From contig JANNRR010000125.1 in the NCBI GenBank assembly GCA_031401675.1, forward strand, positions 36,713 to 100,712: DNA of 64,000 bases. Direction: 5' to 3'. Numbering within the stretch: position 1 is the stretch's first letter; every line of letters starts with the position of its first letter. The stretch is from JANNRR01 sp031401675. Its GTDB lineage: Bacteria; Pseudomonadota; Alphaproteobacteria; Rhodobacterales; Rhodobacteraceae. Shown piece after piece: positions 46,077-55,463 of this stretch. The notes under the pieces were generated by a model, which saw only the letters and a list, made by a program, of their open reading frames with translations, was not told the origin of the DNA and searched no databases. A program made the position numbers and the translations under genes.

Positions 46077-46994
46077 ATGCACAAGAGGTCGCCTGCCGCG
46101 CCGTTTGCCCTAGCCGCATCAAATCCCGAAAACTGGGACGATCTGCGCTTTGTTCTGGCGGTTGCCGAAGCGGGCACGGTCAGCGAGGCGGCACGCCGGC
46201 TTGGGGTGAATCATGCCACGGTCCTGCGCCGGGTGGCCGCGTTCGAGGATCGCCATGGCGGCCCGCTGTTCCAGAAGTCCCGATTCGGTTACAGCGTTCC
46301 GGCCGACCGCTTGCGGGTGATCGAGGCGCTGCGCGAGGTGCAGGGGGCCATTCAGGCAGTGACGCGCCTGATGCAGGGCGGGTTGGCAGCGCCCAGCGGT
46401 GCGGTGCGGCTGACCTCGACCGACAGTCTGTGCCAGGTGATCCTGCCGCCGATTCTGGCCGCTATCAGGGCAGAGGCACCGAACCTGCGGTTTGATCTGT
46501 TCAGCACCAACGCGCATCTGGAGTTGGGCCGGTTGCAGGCCGACATCACGATCCGCCCGGCCGTCTCCCTGCCCGATGACCTGTTCGGCGTCGCAGCCGC
46601 CAAACTGGGGTTTGCCGCCTATCGTTCGGCGACCGTTGATCCCGGCGACTGCTGGCTGGGGATTGGCGGGCCTTCGGCACGGTCGGTTGCGGCGGTCTGG
46701 CTGGAGCGCAATGTGGCGGCGTCGCGGATCAGCGGTGGTGCCGACAGCTTTCTGATCTTGCGCGAAATGGCGGCGATGGGGCAGGGCAGGGCGATCCTGC
46801 CGTGTTGTCTGGGCGAAGGTGACGCCCGGCTGATCAGGCTGCCGGGGTTGCTGCCGGAAATGTCGGTGGATATCTGGGTGGCCAGTCACGTCGATCTGGC
46901 CGACACGCCGCGCATCCGGCTGGTGCGGGATCTGCTGTCGGCGGGGTTGCGGGCGCGGGCCGGTTGGCTGCTGGGCCCCGGACCGGCGGATTGA
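46077..46994 (+). CDS. LysR-family transcriptional regulator
   Basis: 305 residues. HTH NWDDLRFVLAVAEAGTVSEAARRLGVNHATVLRRVAAFEDRHGGPLF, followed by a periplasmic-binding-like effector domain (GAVRLTSTDSLCQVILPPIL onward). ATG 46077 or 46068 may be the start. Divergent from the cytochrome pair, with a GCAT-GATAAT-ATGC inverted repeat overlapping its start region, so it probably controls the cytochromes and itself. Inducer unknown. Confidence 0.88.
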   Translation: MHKRSPAAPFALAASNPENWDDLRFVLAVAEAGTVSEAARRLGVNHATVLRRVAAFEDRHGGPLFQKSRFGYSVPADRLRVIEALREVQGAIQAVTRLMQGGLAAPSGAVRLTSTDSLCQVILPPILAAIRAEAPNLRFDLFSTNAHLELGRLQADITIRPAVSLPDDLFGVAAAKLGFAAYRSATVDPGDCWLGIGGPSARSVAAVWLERNVAASRISGGADSFLILREMAAMGQGRAILPCCLGEGDARLIRLPGLLPEMSVDIWVASHVDLADTPRIRLVRDLLSAGLRARAGWLLGPGPAD

Positions 46995-47011
46995 GCCAAC
47001 GGTCGAAGCGG

Positions 47012-47194
47012 TCAGAACTTCGGCAAACGCCGAGTGCCTTGATTGACCTGCAGCCAGTCCGGCCAGCCGAACAGATACTCGAACCCGGCGAGGCCGAGAC
47101 AAAGGGCGATGATCCCGCCGAACAGCAGCACCTTGCGCAGCGACGGCGGATGCCGGGCCCAGCGTGACGCCCGCAAGAGCCACATCAGGTTCAT
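47012..47194 (-). CDS. small single-pass membrane protein
   Basis: 60 residues: MNLMWLLRASRWARHPPSLRK, a transmembrane helix (VLLFGGIIALCLGLAGFEYLFG) and a short tail WPDWLQVNQGTRRLPKF. Its ATG overlaps the hpt stop (ATGA), strong evidence of a real, coupled gene. Function unknown; similar short membrane proteins follow hpt in related bacteria as far as I recall. Confidence 0.72.
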   Translation of the reverse strand: MNLMWLLRASRWARHPPSLRKVLLFGGIIALCLGLAGFEYLFGWPDWLQVNQGTRRLPKF

Positions 47195-47730
47195 TGGGTG
47201 AACCTGACCTTGCCGATGTAGGGCAGGTTGCGGTTGCGCTGCGCGAAATCGATGCCGTAGCCGACCACGAACTCGTCGGGAATGGCGAAGCCGGTCCAGG
47301 TCGCGGTCATCTCTGCCTCGCGCCGCGACGGCTTGTCCAGCAGTGCGCACACTTCCAGCCGTTTCGGGCCCCGGCTTTTCAGCAGGTTCACCACGTGATG
47401 CAGCGTCCAGCCGGTATCGACGATATCCTCGACCACAAGCACGTCGCGCCCGGCAATCTCGCCGCGCAAGTCCTTGAGGATGCGCACTTCCCGGCTGGAA
47501 TGCATGGTGTCGCCGTAGCTTGACGCCTCCAGAAAATCCACCTCGACCGGCAGATCGATCTCGCGCACCAGATCGGCGATGAACACGAAGGACCCGCGCA
47601 GCAGTCCGACCACCACCAGCTTGTCGGTGCCGGCAAAATGCGCGGTGATGTCGCGCGCCAGCGCCTCGACCCGGGCAGCAATGGCCTTGGCCGAGATCAA
47701 TTGATCGATGACGTAAGATCGGTCGGTCAT
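47191..47730 (-). CDS. hpt: hypoxanthine phosphoribosyltransferase
   Basis: 179 residues. Salvages hypoxanthine and guanine to IMP and GMP using PRPP. The PRPP loop is VLVVEDIVDTGWTLHHV; LLRGSFVFIADLVRE and FVVGYGIDFAQRNRNLPYIGKV are also typical. ATG 47730 gives the usual N-terminus; an upstream frame of 20 residues lacks homology. Followed by an overlapping small membrane-protein gene. Confidence 0.95.
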   Translation of the reverse strand: MTDRSYVIDQLISAKAIAARVEALARDITAHFAGTDKLVVVGLLRGSFVFIADLVREIDLPVEVDFLEASSYGDTMHSSREVRILKDLRGEIAGRDVLVVEDIVDTGWTLHHVVNLLKSRGPKRLEVCALLDKPSRREAEMTATWTGFAIPDEFVVGYGIDFAQRNRNLPYIGKVRFTQ

Positions 47731-47801
47731 GCGCGCCCCTTGATTTCCCGGCGGCAGTCTACGAAATGACGAAGCCACGATACAGCCCAAACCGGAGCCT
47801 T

Positions 47802-48287
47802 ATGCCCAGCCATTCGGAACAGCGCGTTCTGCCCTACACCGCCCGCCAGATGTATGATCTGGTGGCGGATGTCGCCCGTTACCCGGAATTTCTGCCCTGG
47901 ACATCGGCGGCCCGCATCCGGTCGCGGCAGCCGGTCGATGGCGGGGCGAACGGCATGGGCGAAGTGATGGAGGCGGACCTTGTCATCAGCTTCAAGCTGT
48001 TCCGCGAACGGTTCGGCAGCCGGGTGACGCTGTGGCCCACTGCGCTGAAAATCGATACCGAGTATCTTGACGGGCCGTTCCGGCATCTGAAATCCGGCTG
48101 GTCGTTTGCCGACCGGCCCGGTGGCTGCATGGTCGATTTCCATGTGGATTTCGAATTTCGCAATGTGATCCTGCAAGCCCTGATCGGGGTGGTTTTCAAC
48201 GAGGCGATGCAGCGCGTGGTGCGGGCGTTCGAGCGCCGGGCGGCGGAACTGTATGGGGCCGCGCCGGCTCAGGAGTTCAACTCATAG
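47802..48287 (+). CDS. coenzyme-Q-binding COQ10/RatA-like START-domain protein
   Basis: 161 residues of the SRPBCC fold: LPYTARQMYDLVADVARYPEFLPWTSAARI, then LVISFKLFRERFGSRVTL and LDGPFRHLKSGWSFADRPGGCMVDFHVDFEFRN. Eukaryotic and alphaproteobacterial members bind ubiquinone; the E. coli homologue was described as the RatA toxin. The quinone role is more likely here. GGAG lies 4 bp before ATG 47802. Its 3' end overlaps amtB by 19 bp in the convergent direction. Confidence 0.9.
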   Translation: MPSHSEQRVLPYTARQMYDLVADVARYPEFLPWTSAARIRSRQPVDGGANGMGEVMEADLVISFKLFRERFGSRVTLWPTALKIDTEYLDGPFRHLKSGWSFADRPGGCMVDFHVDFEFRNVILQALIGVVFNEAMQRVVRAFERRAAELYGAAPAQEFNS

Positions 48288-49447
48288 GCCCGTTCGCCGT
48301 GGGCTGACAGGTCCAGCCCGTTCGCCTCGGCCTCGGCATCCACCCGCAGGGGCGTGACCAATCCGACCAGCTTGACCAGGATGAAGCTGACGATGACCGT
48401 ATAAAGCCCGACGACGAGCAGTGACCCGGCTTGCGCCGCGAATGTGCCGTAACCGAATACCGCCACCATGATCGTGCCAAAGATGCCTCCGACACCATGC
48501 ACCGCGAACACGTCCAGCGTGTCGTCGATGCGCAGCCGGTGCCGCATCAGCATCACCGCCTCCTGACAAAGCACACCGGCAATGCCGCCGATCAGCACCG
48601 CCTGCAGTGGCCCGACATAGCCCGAGGCCGGGGTGATCGATGCCAGCCCGGCAATCGCACCGGTGACGATGCCGACCATCGAGGAGCGCCCGAACTTGAT
48701 CCGTTCCCAAAGCGCCCAGCTGAGTGCTGCGCTGGCGGCCGACAGATGCGTGACCAGAACCGCCATTGCCGCCCCACCATCGGCGGCCAGTTGCGAGCCG
48801 CCGTTGAAACCGAACCAGCCGACCCACAGCATCGCCGCCCCGACCATCACCATGCCGGGGTTGTGCGGCGGCGTCTTCTGGTTCTTGCGCGGGCCGATCA
48901 GCACGGCAACCACCAGTGCGGCCAGCCCGGCGGTTTCATGCACGACGATGCCGCCGGCAAAGTCCTTGACCCCGACCGCGCCAAAGATGCCGCCGGCTGC
49001 CAGAAAACCGCCGCCCCTGACCCAATGTGCCACCGGCGCATAGACCAGGAGCATCCACAGGGCGGAAAAGCCCAGCACAAAGCCGAAGCCGGCGCGCTCG
49101 ACATAGGCCCCGACGATCAGAGCCGGGGTGATGATGGCAAAGGTCATCTGAAACGCCAGAAACAGCGGCTCTGGCAGGGTGCCGGTCAGGCTGTCACGGG
49201 TAATGCCGGCCATGAAGGCCTTGCCGAGGCCGCCCCAAAGCCAGCCGCCGCTGCCAAAGGCAATCGAATAGCCCGCCGCAATCCACAAAAGGCTGATCAG
49301 GCAAGCGATGGTGAAGCAGTGCATGAACACGCTCAGCACGTTGCGGGCCCTGACCAGACCGCCGTAAAACAGCGCCAGACCCGGCAGGGTCATGAACAGG
49401 ACCAGTGCCGTTGCCACCAGAATCCACGCCGTATCCGCGCCGTTCAT
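48269..49447 (-). CDS. amtB: ammonium transporter
   Basis: 392 residues and 11 membrane helices. The twin histidines of the ammonia pore are in GIVVHETAGLAAL and VFAVHGVGGIFGT, and the external Phe-gate region AFQMTFAIITPALI is present. Conducts ammonia/ammonium. The usual glnK partner is not adjacent in this window. NtrBC lies only 3.4 kb downstream and may control it. Confidence 0.94.
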   Translation of the reverse strand: MNGADTAWILVATALVLFMTLPGLALFYGGLVRARNVLSVFMHCFTIACLISLLWIAAGYSIAFGSGGWLWGGLGKAFMAGITRDSLTGTLPEPLFLAFQMTFAIITPALIVGAYVERAGFGFVLGFSALWMLLVYAPVAHWVRGGGFLAAGGIFGAVGVKDFAGGIVVHETAGLAALVVAVLIGPRKNQKTPPHNPGMVMVGAAMLWVGWFGFNGGSQLAADGGAAMAVLVTHLSAASAALSWALWERIKFGRSSMVGIVTGAIAGLASITPASGYVGPLQAVLIGGIAGVLCQEAVMLMRHRLRIDDTLDVFAVHGVGGIFGTIMVAVFGYGTFAAQAGSLLVVGLYTVIVSFILVKLVGLVTPLRVDAEAEANGLDLSAHGERAYELNS

Positions 49448-49596
49448 GCCGTTTCCCCCAAATCAACAACCCAGAAGGCTGCAAAGCGGGGAATGGTCGG
49501 CGCGAAAAGCAGCCAGCGTCGCGAATCATGCCGAAAAAGCGGGCAGTTCGTCAGTTGCCCGAAAACCGGGCGGTCTGAGGCCGCATGGGCGTGATT

Positions 49597-50082
49597 TCAG
49601 GCGGTTGACGAAAGACCCGCCAGAAGCAGGCGCAAGGCATGATCGACACTGGCCGCCCGCACCCGGTCGCGGCCGATTGCGCCGAACTCCACGGTTTCCG
49701 CCCGGGTGACTTGCCCGGTGACAGCCAGCGCGAAACAGACCCGGCCTTCGGGTTTGTGCTCTGATCCGCCGGGGCCGGCAATGCCGGTGATGGCCACGGC
49801 AAGCTGTGCGTCGGACCGGCGCAGAGCACCGTCAGCCATTTCCAGCGCCACCGGTTCGGATACCGCGCCATGCGCCGCCAGTACCGGGGCGGTGACGCCT
49901 AGCATCGCCTGCTTGGCGGCATTGGAATAGGTAACGAAACCCCGGTCGAACACCACGGACGATCCGGCGACGTCGGTGATTGCCCCGGCCACCAGCCCGC
50001 CGGTACAGCTTTCGGCGGTGGCGATCAGTGCGCCCCGGGCACGGGCCGCATCGATCAGAGCCAGCGCCAGCGGATTCACCAC
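49597..50082 (-). CDS. pncC: nicotinamide-nucleotide amidohydrolase PncC (CinA C-terminal family)
   Basis: 161 residues with ATAESCTGGLVAGAITDVAGSSVVFDRGFVTYSN and ITGIAGPGG, the two family motifs. Deamidates NMN to nicotinate mononucleotide. It is the short stand-alone form without the N-terminal CinA domain. ATG 50082 overlaps the pgpA stop by 7 bp, placing it last in ispDF-pgpA-pncC. Confidence 0.93.
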   Translation of the reverse strand: MVNPLALALIDAARARGALIATAESCTGGLVAGAITDVAGSSVVFDRGFVTYSNAAKQAMLGVTAPVLAAHGAVSEPVALEMADGALRRSDAQLAVAITGIAGPGGSEHKPEGRVCFALAVTGQVTRAETVEFGAIGRDRVRAASVDHALRLLLAGLSSTA

Positions 50083-50570
50083 CCGGCCAGTCCGTGATAC
50101 AGCCCGGCGGCAAGCAGCACCACCGCCCCCGCCATCATGCCGGCAAAGATGTCATCGAGCATGACGCCGAGCGCGCCGGGCCGGCGGTCGGCCCAGCCGA
50201 CCGGGCCGGGTTTCCAGATGTCGAACAGCCGGAACAACAGGAAGGCGCCGACCCAACCCGGCCACGGAAAAGTCCAAGGATCGAGCCCGGCGTTCCAGAA
50301 CCCGGCCGAGACCGGCAACAGCGCGATCCACTGGCCGGCAACCTCGTCGATCACCACTTCCGACGGATCCTGATCGATCGAATGGCGCAGGACCTGACCG
50401 ACCACGATCAAACCCAACACGGTCACCGCCGCCGTCACCAGAGCAAAGCCGGGAAAACCCAAGGTGGCATGCAGCAGATACCCGATCAGGATCGCCACCG
50501 CCGACGCCAGCGTACCCGAAGCCGGGCGCAGGTATCCCAGCCCGAACACCGTGGCCAGTGCCCGGCTCAC
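50076..50570 (-). CDS. pgpA: phosphatidylglycerophosphatase A
   Basis: 164 residues. Dephosphorylates phosphatidylglycerophosphate in the inner membrane. GLGYLRPASGTLAS, VIDEVAGQWIAL, FLLFRLFDIWKPGPVGWADRR and MLDDIFAGMMAGA match PgpA motifs. The GTG start at 50570 overlaps the ispDF stop (GTGA). Confidence 0.93.
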   Translation of the reverse strand: MSRALATVFGLGYLRPASGTLASAVAILIGYLLHATLGFPGFALVTAAVTVLGLIVVGQVLRHSIDQDPSEVVIDEVAGQWIALLPVSAGFWNAGLDPWTFPWPGWVGAFLLFRLFDIWKPGPVGWADRRPGALGVMLDDIFAGMMAGAVVLLAAGLYHGLAGW

Positions 50571-51706
50571 ACCGAGACCAGGGTACAGGTCGCCATCGCC
50601 GCAATCCCCTCTTCGCGCCCGGTGAAGCCCAGACGTTCTGTCGTTGTTGCCTTTACGCTGATCCGGTCCGGGTCCAGATCCATGATCTCGGCCAGCGTTT
50701 CGCGCATTTCCTCGGCGTGCGGGCCGATTTTCGGACGCTCGCAGATCAGCGTAACATCGACATTGCCGATGCGATAGCCGCGCTCGTCGGCCAGAGCGCA
50801 GGCATGTTCCAGAAAGACCCGGCTGGCGGCACCTTTCCAGCGCATCTCGGTCGGCGGAAAGTGCCGGCCGATGTCGCCTTCGGCCAAGGCGCCATAGATC
50901 GCGTCGGTCAGGGCATGTATGCCGACATCGGCGTCGGAATGGCCGTCCAGGCCCTTTGCGAACGGCAGTTTCACGCCGCAAAGCCAGAGGTGGTCGCCGG
51001 GTCGGAATCGGTGAACGTCAAAGCCGTTGCCGACGCGGATATCCATGTCGTCGCCTCGCAGGATCTCTTCGGCGCGGGCAAGATCGCCGGGCCAGGTCAG
51101 CTTCAGGTTGCGTTCTTCGCCGTCGATGATCGCGACCGCGATGCCGTGGGCGCGCGCGACGGCGACATCATCAGCGGCGTCGCCGGTATGGGCGCGGTGG
51201 GCGGCGAGGATGGCGTCATAGGCAAAGGCCTGCGGCGTCTGGGCGCGCCAAAGCCCGTCGCGCGGTACCGTTCCGGTGACGCGGCAATTGGACCCGCGCC
51301 AAAGCGCATCGGTGACGGCCAGGGCCGGTGCCGCCGCAGTAACGCCAGCCATCGCCGCGATCATCCGTTCGATCAGGTCCGGCGTGACCAGCGGCCGGGC
51401 GGCATCGTGGATCAGCACGGTCTTGACCCCCTGGCCCGCCAGCGCTTCCAATGCCGCGCGAACCGAAGCCGTGCGGGTGGTACCGCCGGTTACCGCCGTG
51501 ACCGGCCCGCCCAGAAAGGCGACCGCCCGGCCCATATCCTGCGGGTGCAGCACCAGAAGGATGCGGGCGATCTGATCGACCTGCTGAAATGCCCGGATTG
51601 CATGCGCCAGCACCGGTTGCCCGGCCAGCATCTGCCACTGCTTCGGCAGATCGCCACCTGCCCGGGTTCCGCGCCCGGCGGCGACAATGATCGCGGCAAT
51701 CGTCAT
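50567..51706 (-). CDS. ispDF: bifunctional IspD/IspF isoprenoid enzyme
   Basis: 379 residues combining two steps of the MEP pathway. The IspD domain (about 1-215) has IIVAAGRGTRAGGDLPKQW and LIHDAARPLV. The IspF domain (about 220-379) has GNGFDVHRF, LDGHSDADVGIHALTDAI, GDIGRHFPP and the C-terminal ATTTERLGFTGREEGIAA. Fusion is common in alphaproteobacteria and skips the intermediate IspE step. First gene of the overlapping cluster. Confidence 0.96.
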   Translation of the reverse strand: MTIAAIIVAAGRGTRAGGDLPKQWQMLAGQPVLAHAIRAFQQVDQIARILLVLHPQDMGRAVAFLGGPVTAVTGGTTRTASVRAALEALAGQGVKTVLIHDAARPLVTPDLIERMIAAMAGVTAAAPALAVTDALWRGSNCRVTGTVPRDGLWRAQTPQAFAYDAILAAHRAHTGDAADDVAVARAHGIAVAIIDGEERNLKLTWPGDLARAEEILRGDDMDIRVGNGFDVHRFRPGDHLWLCGVKLPFAKGLDGHSDADVGIHALTDAIYGALAEGDIGRHFPPTEMRWKGAASRVFLEHACALADERGYRIGNVDVTLICERPKIGPHAEEMRETLAEIMDLDPDRISVKATTTERLGFTGREEGIAAMATCTLVSV

Positions 51707-51892
51707 GCGGCTTCCTCAATTCCCCGCCATCTGTCTAGAAGATGCGGGCAAGGCTGACAATGCAGCGCCGCTTTCAGTCAGACAGCCCGTTTTTTGGGCA
51801 ATTGCGGTTTGAGGAGGGCGACGGGTTGTGGTTCAATTGCCACCGGCGGCCGAACACGCTACCTGCAAGGCTGACGCACAAGGAATAGGCAC

Positions 51893-52888
51893 TTGTCCAT
51901 AAAGGTGGCAAATCTGACGCTGAACTCGCCGGTTTTCCTGTCGCCATTGGCCGGAATAACCGATCTGCCGTTCCGCCGGCTGGTCGCAGGCTTCGGGGCC
52001 GGGCTGGTCGTCTCCGAGATGGTGGCAAGCTCCGAGATCGTCACCGCGCAGCCCTCGGACCGCGCCAAGGCAAAGCTGGACCTTGGGTTGGAGGATCAGG
52101 GCGTTCCCACTTCGGTGCAACTGGCAGGGCGCGAGGCGCGCTGGATGGCGGAAGCCGCCCGTATTGTTGCGGGGCAGGGGGCGCGGATCATCGACATCAA
52201 CATGGGCTGCCCGGCAAAGAAGGTGGTGAACGGCTATTCCGGTTCGGCGCTGATGCGCGATCTGGATCACGCGCTGACGCTGATCGATGCGGTGGTCGGG
52301 GCGGTTGATGTGCCGGTGACACTGAAGACCCGGCTGGGCTGGGATGATCAGATGTTGAACGCGCCCGACCTTGCCCGCCGCGCCGAAGCGGCCGGGGTGG
52401 CGATGATCACCATTCATGGTCGCACCCGCTGCCAGTTCTACAAGGGGACGGCGGATTGGGCGGCAATCCGGGCGATCAAGCAGGCGGTGCGGATCCCGGT
52501 GATCGCCAATGGCGACATCACCGGTCCGGCATCGGCAGCGACGGCGTTGGCGGCATCTGGTGCCGATGGCGTGATGGTGGGGCGCGGCGCGCAGGGCCGG
52601 CCATGGATGCTGGCCGAAATCGCGGCGCGGCTGTTCGGTACGCCGCCGCCGGAGATCCCGACCGGTGCGGCGCTAGCCGATCTGGTTGCGGGGCACTACC
52701 GTGACATGCTCGCCTTCTACGGTACCGCACTTGGCCTGCGCGTGGCCCGCAAGCATCTGGGCTGGTACATGGATGCGGCGGCAACGCCCACCGCGCTGCG
52801 GACCGGCATCCTGACCGATTCTGACCCGGTGTCCGTGCTGGCACGGCTCGAGCGTGCCTTTGCCTCCGACTTCAGGCTGGCCGCATGA
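51893..52888 (+). CDS. dusB: tRNA-dihydrouridine synthase (DusB/NifR3)
   Basis: 331 residues. FMN enzyme reducing uridines in tRNA. SPLAGITDLPFRRL, EMVASSEI, DINMGCPAKKVVNGYSGSALMRD (catalytic Cys), HGRTRCQFYKG and VIANGDI are diagnostic. It starts with TTG at 51893, with AAGGA upstream. Its stop overlaps the ntrB start; linkage to ntrB as nifR3 is typical for Rhodobacter. Confidence 0.95.
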   Translation: MSIKVANLTLNSPVFLSPLAGITDLPFRRLVAGFGAGLVVSEMVASSEIVTAQPSDRAKAKLDLGLEDQGVPTSVQLAGREARWMAEAARIVAGQGARIIDINMGCPAKKVVNGYSGSALMRDLDHALTLIDAVVGAVDVPVTLKTRLGWDDQMLNAPDLARRAEAAGVAMITIHGRTRCQFYKGTADWAAIRAIKQAVRIPVIANGDITGPASAATALAASGADGVMVGRGAQGRPWMLAEIAARLFGTPPPEIPTGAALADLVAGHYRDMLAFYGTALGLRVARKHLGWYMDAAATPTALRTGILTDSDPVSVLARLERAFASDFRLAA

Positions 52889-53973
52889 GCCCGGCATCAC
52901 AGCTGCCGCTTGTCCCCGGCCAGATCTGGGCGTCATTGCCGATCCCGGCGTTCCTGATCGATGGCGACGACCGGATTCTGGATGCCAACCCGGCGGCAGA
53001 GACCTTTCTGAACGCATCGGCCCGGTCGCTGAAGGCGCTGCCGCTGCTGGAACGGCTGCTGATCGACGCCCCGATGAACGAAGCCCTTGCCCGGGTGCGG
53101 GCGAATGCCTCGGCCCTGTTTGTCAACGATGTCGACGTGGCGACCGGCGACCGGATCCAGGGTCAGTGCAACATCCAGTTGGCACCTTTGAATGACGATC
53201 CCAGCACCATCCTGCTGCTGGTCAGCCCGCGTGAGATCGCCGACCGTCTGGGCCGTTCGCTTTCGGTGACGTCGTCGGCGAAATCGGCAATCGGCATGGC
53301 CGAGATGCTGGCGCACGAGATCAAGAATCCGCTGGCCGGGATTTCAGGTGCCGCGCAGCTGATTTCAATGAACGCATCACCCGAAGACCGGGAACTGACC
53401 GATCTGATCGTAGGGGAAACCCGCCGCATCGTGAAGCTGCTGGAGCAGGTCGAGCAATTCGGCAATCTGCGCCGCCCGGACTGCCGTGCGGTGAATATCC
53501 ATGATCTCCTGGACCGGGCCCGCAAATCGGCGCTGGTCGGGTTTGCCGCCAGAATGACGATCATCGTGGACTATGACCCGAGTTTGCCGCAGACATGGGC
53601 CGACGGCGATCAGTTGTTGCAGGTGTTCCTGAACCTTCTGAAAAATGCCGCCGAAGCGGCCGGGCCAAAGGGCGGCACCATCCGCCTGCATACCTTTTAC
53701 GACATGTCGCTGCGCCGCCGCCACAGGGACGGGACCGGAAGCAAGCTGCCGCTGCAGATCGAGATCATCGACGACGGCCCGGGGATCAAGCCCGACATTG
53801 CGAACGACATCTTTGAACCCTTTGTTTCCGGGCGCGAAAACGGCACCGGGCTTGGGCTGGCACTGGTGTCGAAGATCATTTCGGATCACGACGGCTGGAT
53901 ATCGGTGGAGTCGGTGCCGGGGCGCACCGCCTTCCGTATTTCGTTGCCGGTAGCCCCGAGCAGCAAGGAGTAG
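52885..53973 (+). CDS. ntrB: nitrogen sensor histidine kinase NtrB
   Basis: 362 residues, cytoplasmic. A PAS-like N-terminus, phospho-acceptor His144 in MLAHEIKNPLAGISGAAQL, and ATP-binding N-box (FLNLLKNAAEAA), G1 (IIDDGPGI) and G2 (GTGLGLALV). It phosphorylates NtrC under nitrogen limitation, usually under PII control. ATG overlaps the dusB stop (ATGA); the gap to ntrC is 4 bp. Confidence 0.96.
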   Translation: MSPASQLPLVPGQIWASLPIPAFLIDGDDRILDANPAAETFLNASARSLKALPLLERLLIDAPMNEALARVRANASALFVNDVDVATGDRIQGQCNIQLAPLNDDPSTILLLVSPREIADRLGRSLSVTSSAKSAIGMAEMLAHEIKNPLAGISGAAQLISMNASPEDRELTDLIVGETRRIVKLLEQVEQFGNLRRPDCRAVNIHDLLDRARKSALVGFAARMTIIVDYDPSLPQTWADGDQLLQVFLNLLKNAAEAAGPKGGTIRLHTFYDMSLRRRHRDGTGSKLPLQIEIIDDGPGIKPDIANDIFEPFVSGRENGTGLGLALVSKIISDHDGWISVESVPGRTAFRISLPVAPSSKE

Positions 53974-53977
53974 GCGG

Positions 53978-55342
53978 ATGGATGGCACGGTTCTGGTGGC
54001 GGATGATGACCGGACGATCCGCACGGTCCTGACCCAGGCACTGACCCGGGCCGGCTGCAAGGTGCACGCGACATCGTCGCTGATGACGCTGATGCGGTGG
54101 GTGGAAGAGGGCAAGGGCGATCTGGTCATCACCGACGTGATCATGCCCGACGGCAACGGCCTCGAATCGCTGCCGCGCATTGCCAAGGAACGGCCCGGCC
54201 TGCCGGTGATCGTGATTTCGGCGCAGAATACCATCATGACGGCGATTCAGGCGGCCGAGGCCGACGCCTATGACTATCTGCCCAAACCCTTTGACCTTCC
54301 CGATCTGATGAAGCGGGCGGCCCGGGCCCTGGACACCAAGCGCCGTCTGCCGCCGCGCCCGGCGACCCCGCGAGAGCCGGGGGACGATCTGCCGCTGGTG
54401 GGCCGCACGGCGGTGATGCAGGCGCTGTACCGGTTGGTGGCAAGGGTGATGAACACGGATCTGCCGGTTCTGATCACCGGCGAATCGGGCACGGGAAAAT
54501 CGCTGATTGCCCGCGCAATCCATGATTTCTCGGACCGGCGCAGCCAACCCTACACGATCGTGACGGCTGCCGATCTGGTCGGGGTCGACGGGCCCGCCAA
54601 TGTCGTGGCCCGGGCCCGTGGCGGGTCGATGCTGTTCGAGGAAGTTTCGGACTTTGACGACGATGCCCAGGCCCGGATCGTTCGCCTGCTGGACACATTG
54701 GGCGATCATGCGCCGCGCATCACCGCCACCAGTCAGGCCGACCTGATGCTGAAGATGGAGGCGGGCGCGTTTCGGCAGGATCTGTTCTACCGGCTGGGCG
54801 GGGTGACGATCAACGTGCCGTCGCTGCGGGAACGGGTCGATGACATTCCGCTGCTGGCCGAGCATTTTCTGGCGCGGGGAGAGCGCGACGGAGGCGTGGT
54901 CCGGCGATTCTCTGCCGATGCGATGGATTTGATCCGCGCCTATTCCTGGCCGGGCAATGTGCGTCAGTTGCACAACAACGTCCGCCGTCTGCTGGTCACC
55001 GCCTCGGAGGAAGAGATTTCGCGCACCGAGGTCGAACTGGTGCTGGGCAACCAGCCGGCGATGGAACCCCTGCGCGGCGGCGGCGAGGGCGAACGGCTTT
55101 CTGCCTCGGTTTTCAAGCATCTGAAACGCTACTTTGATCTGCATGGCGGCGTATTGCCGCCGCCCGGCCTGCACCAGCGCATCCTGCGCGAGGTCGAGGG
55201 ACCGCTGATCGAGATTGCCCTGGATGCGACGGCGGGCAATCAGGCCAAATGTGCCGACCTTCTGGGCATCAACCGCAATACCTTGCGCAAGAAGATCACG
55301 GAGCTGGATATTCGCGTGACACGCCGGCGCAAATTGATGTAA
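53978..55342 (+). CDS. ntrC: nitrogen response regulator NtrC, sigma54-independent type
   Basis: 454 residues: receiver with Asp53 in LVITDVIMPDGN, AAA+ domain with Walker A GESGTGKS, and a Fis-type HTH at the end (NQAKCADLLGINRNTLRKKI). The GAFTGA loop, needed to contact sigma54, is absent; the region reads TAADLVGVDGPANVVARARGGSMLFEEVSD. Rhodobacter capsulatus NtrC is known to activate sigma70 promoters and lacks this motif, so the gene fits that group. Confidence 0.95.
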   Translation: MDGTVLVADDDRTIRTVLTQALTRAGCKVHATSSLMTLMRWVEEGKGDLVITDVIMPDGNGLESLPRIAKERPGLPVIVISAQNTIMTAIQAAEADAYDYLPKPFDLPDLMKRAARALDTKRRLPPRPATPREPGDDLPLVGRTAVMQALYRLVARVMNTDLPVLITGESGTGKSLIARAIHDFSDRRSQPYTIVTAADLVGVDGPANVVARARGGSMLFEEVSDFDDDAQARIVRLLDTLGDHAPRITATSQADLMLKMEAGAFRQDLFYRLGGVTINVPSLRERVDDIPLLAEHFLARGERDGGVVRRFSADAMDLIRAYSWPGNVRQLHNNVRRLLVTASEEEISRTEVELVLGNQPAMEPLRGGGEGERLSASVFKHLKRYFDLHGGVLPPPGLHQRILREVEGPLIEIALDATAGNQAKCADLLGINRNTLRKKITELDIRVTRRRKLM

Positions 55343-55463
55343 AACCGCAACAGAAACTGTGGCCCATCGGTGCCAGCCCCTTAACAGGCTGAGCCCAAAC
55401 GAGGCCACGAAGAGCGGTCTGCCGGCTGGTCGGGTGGCCAAACGGCGCATTAGAGGGCATTTC

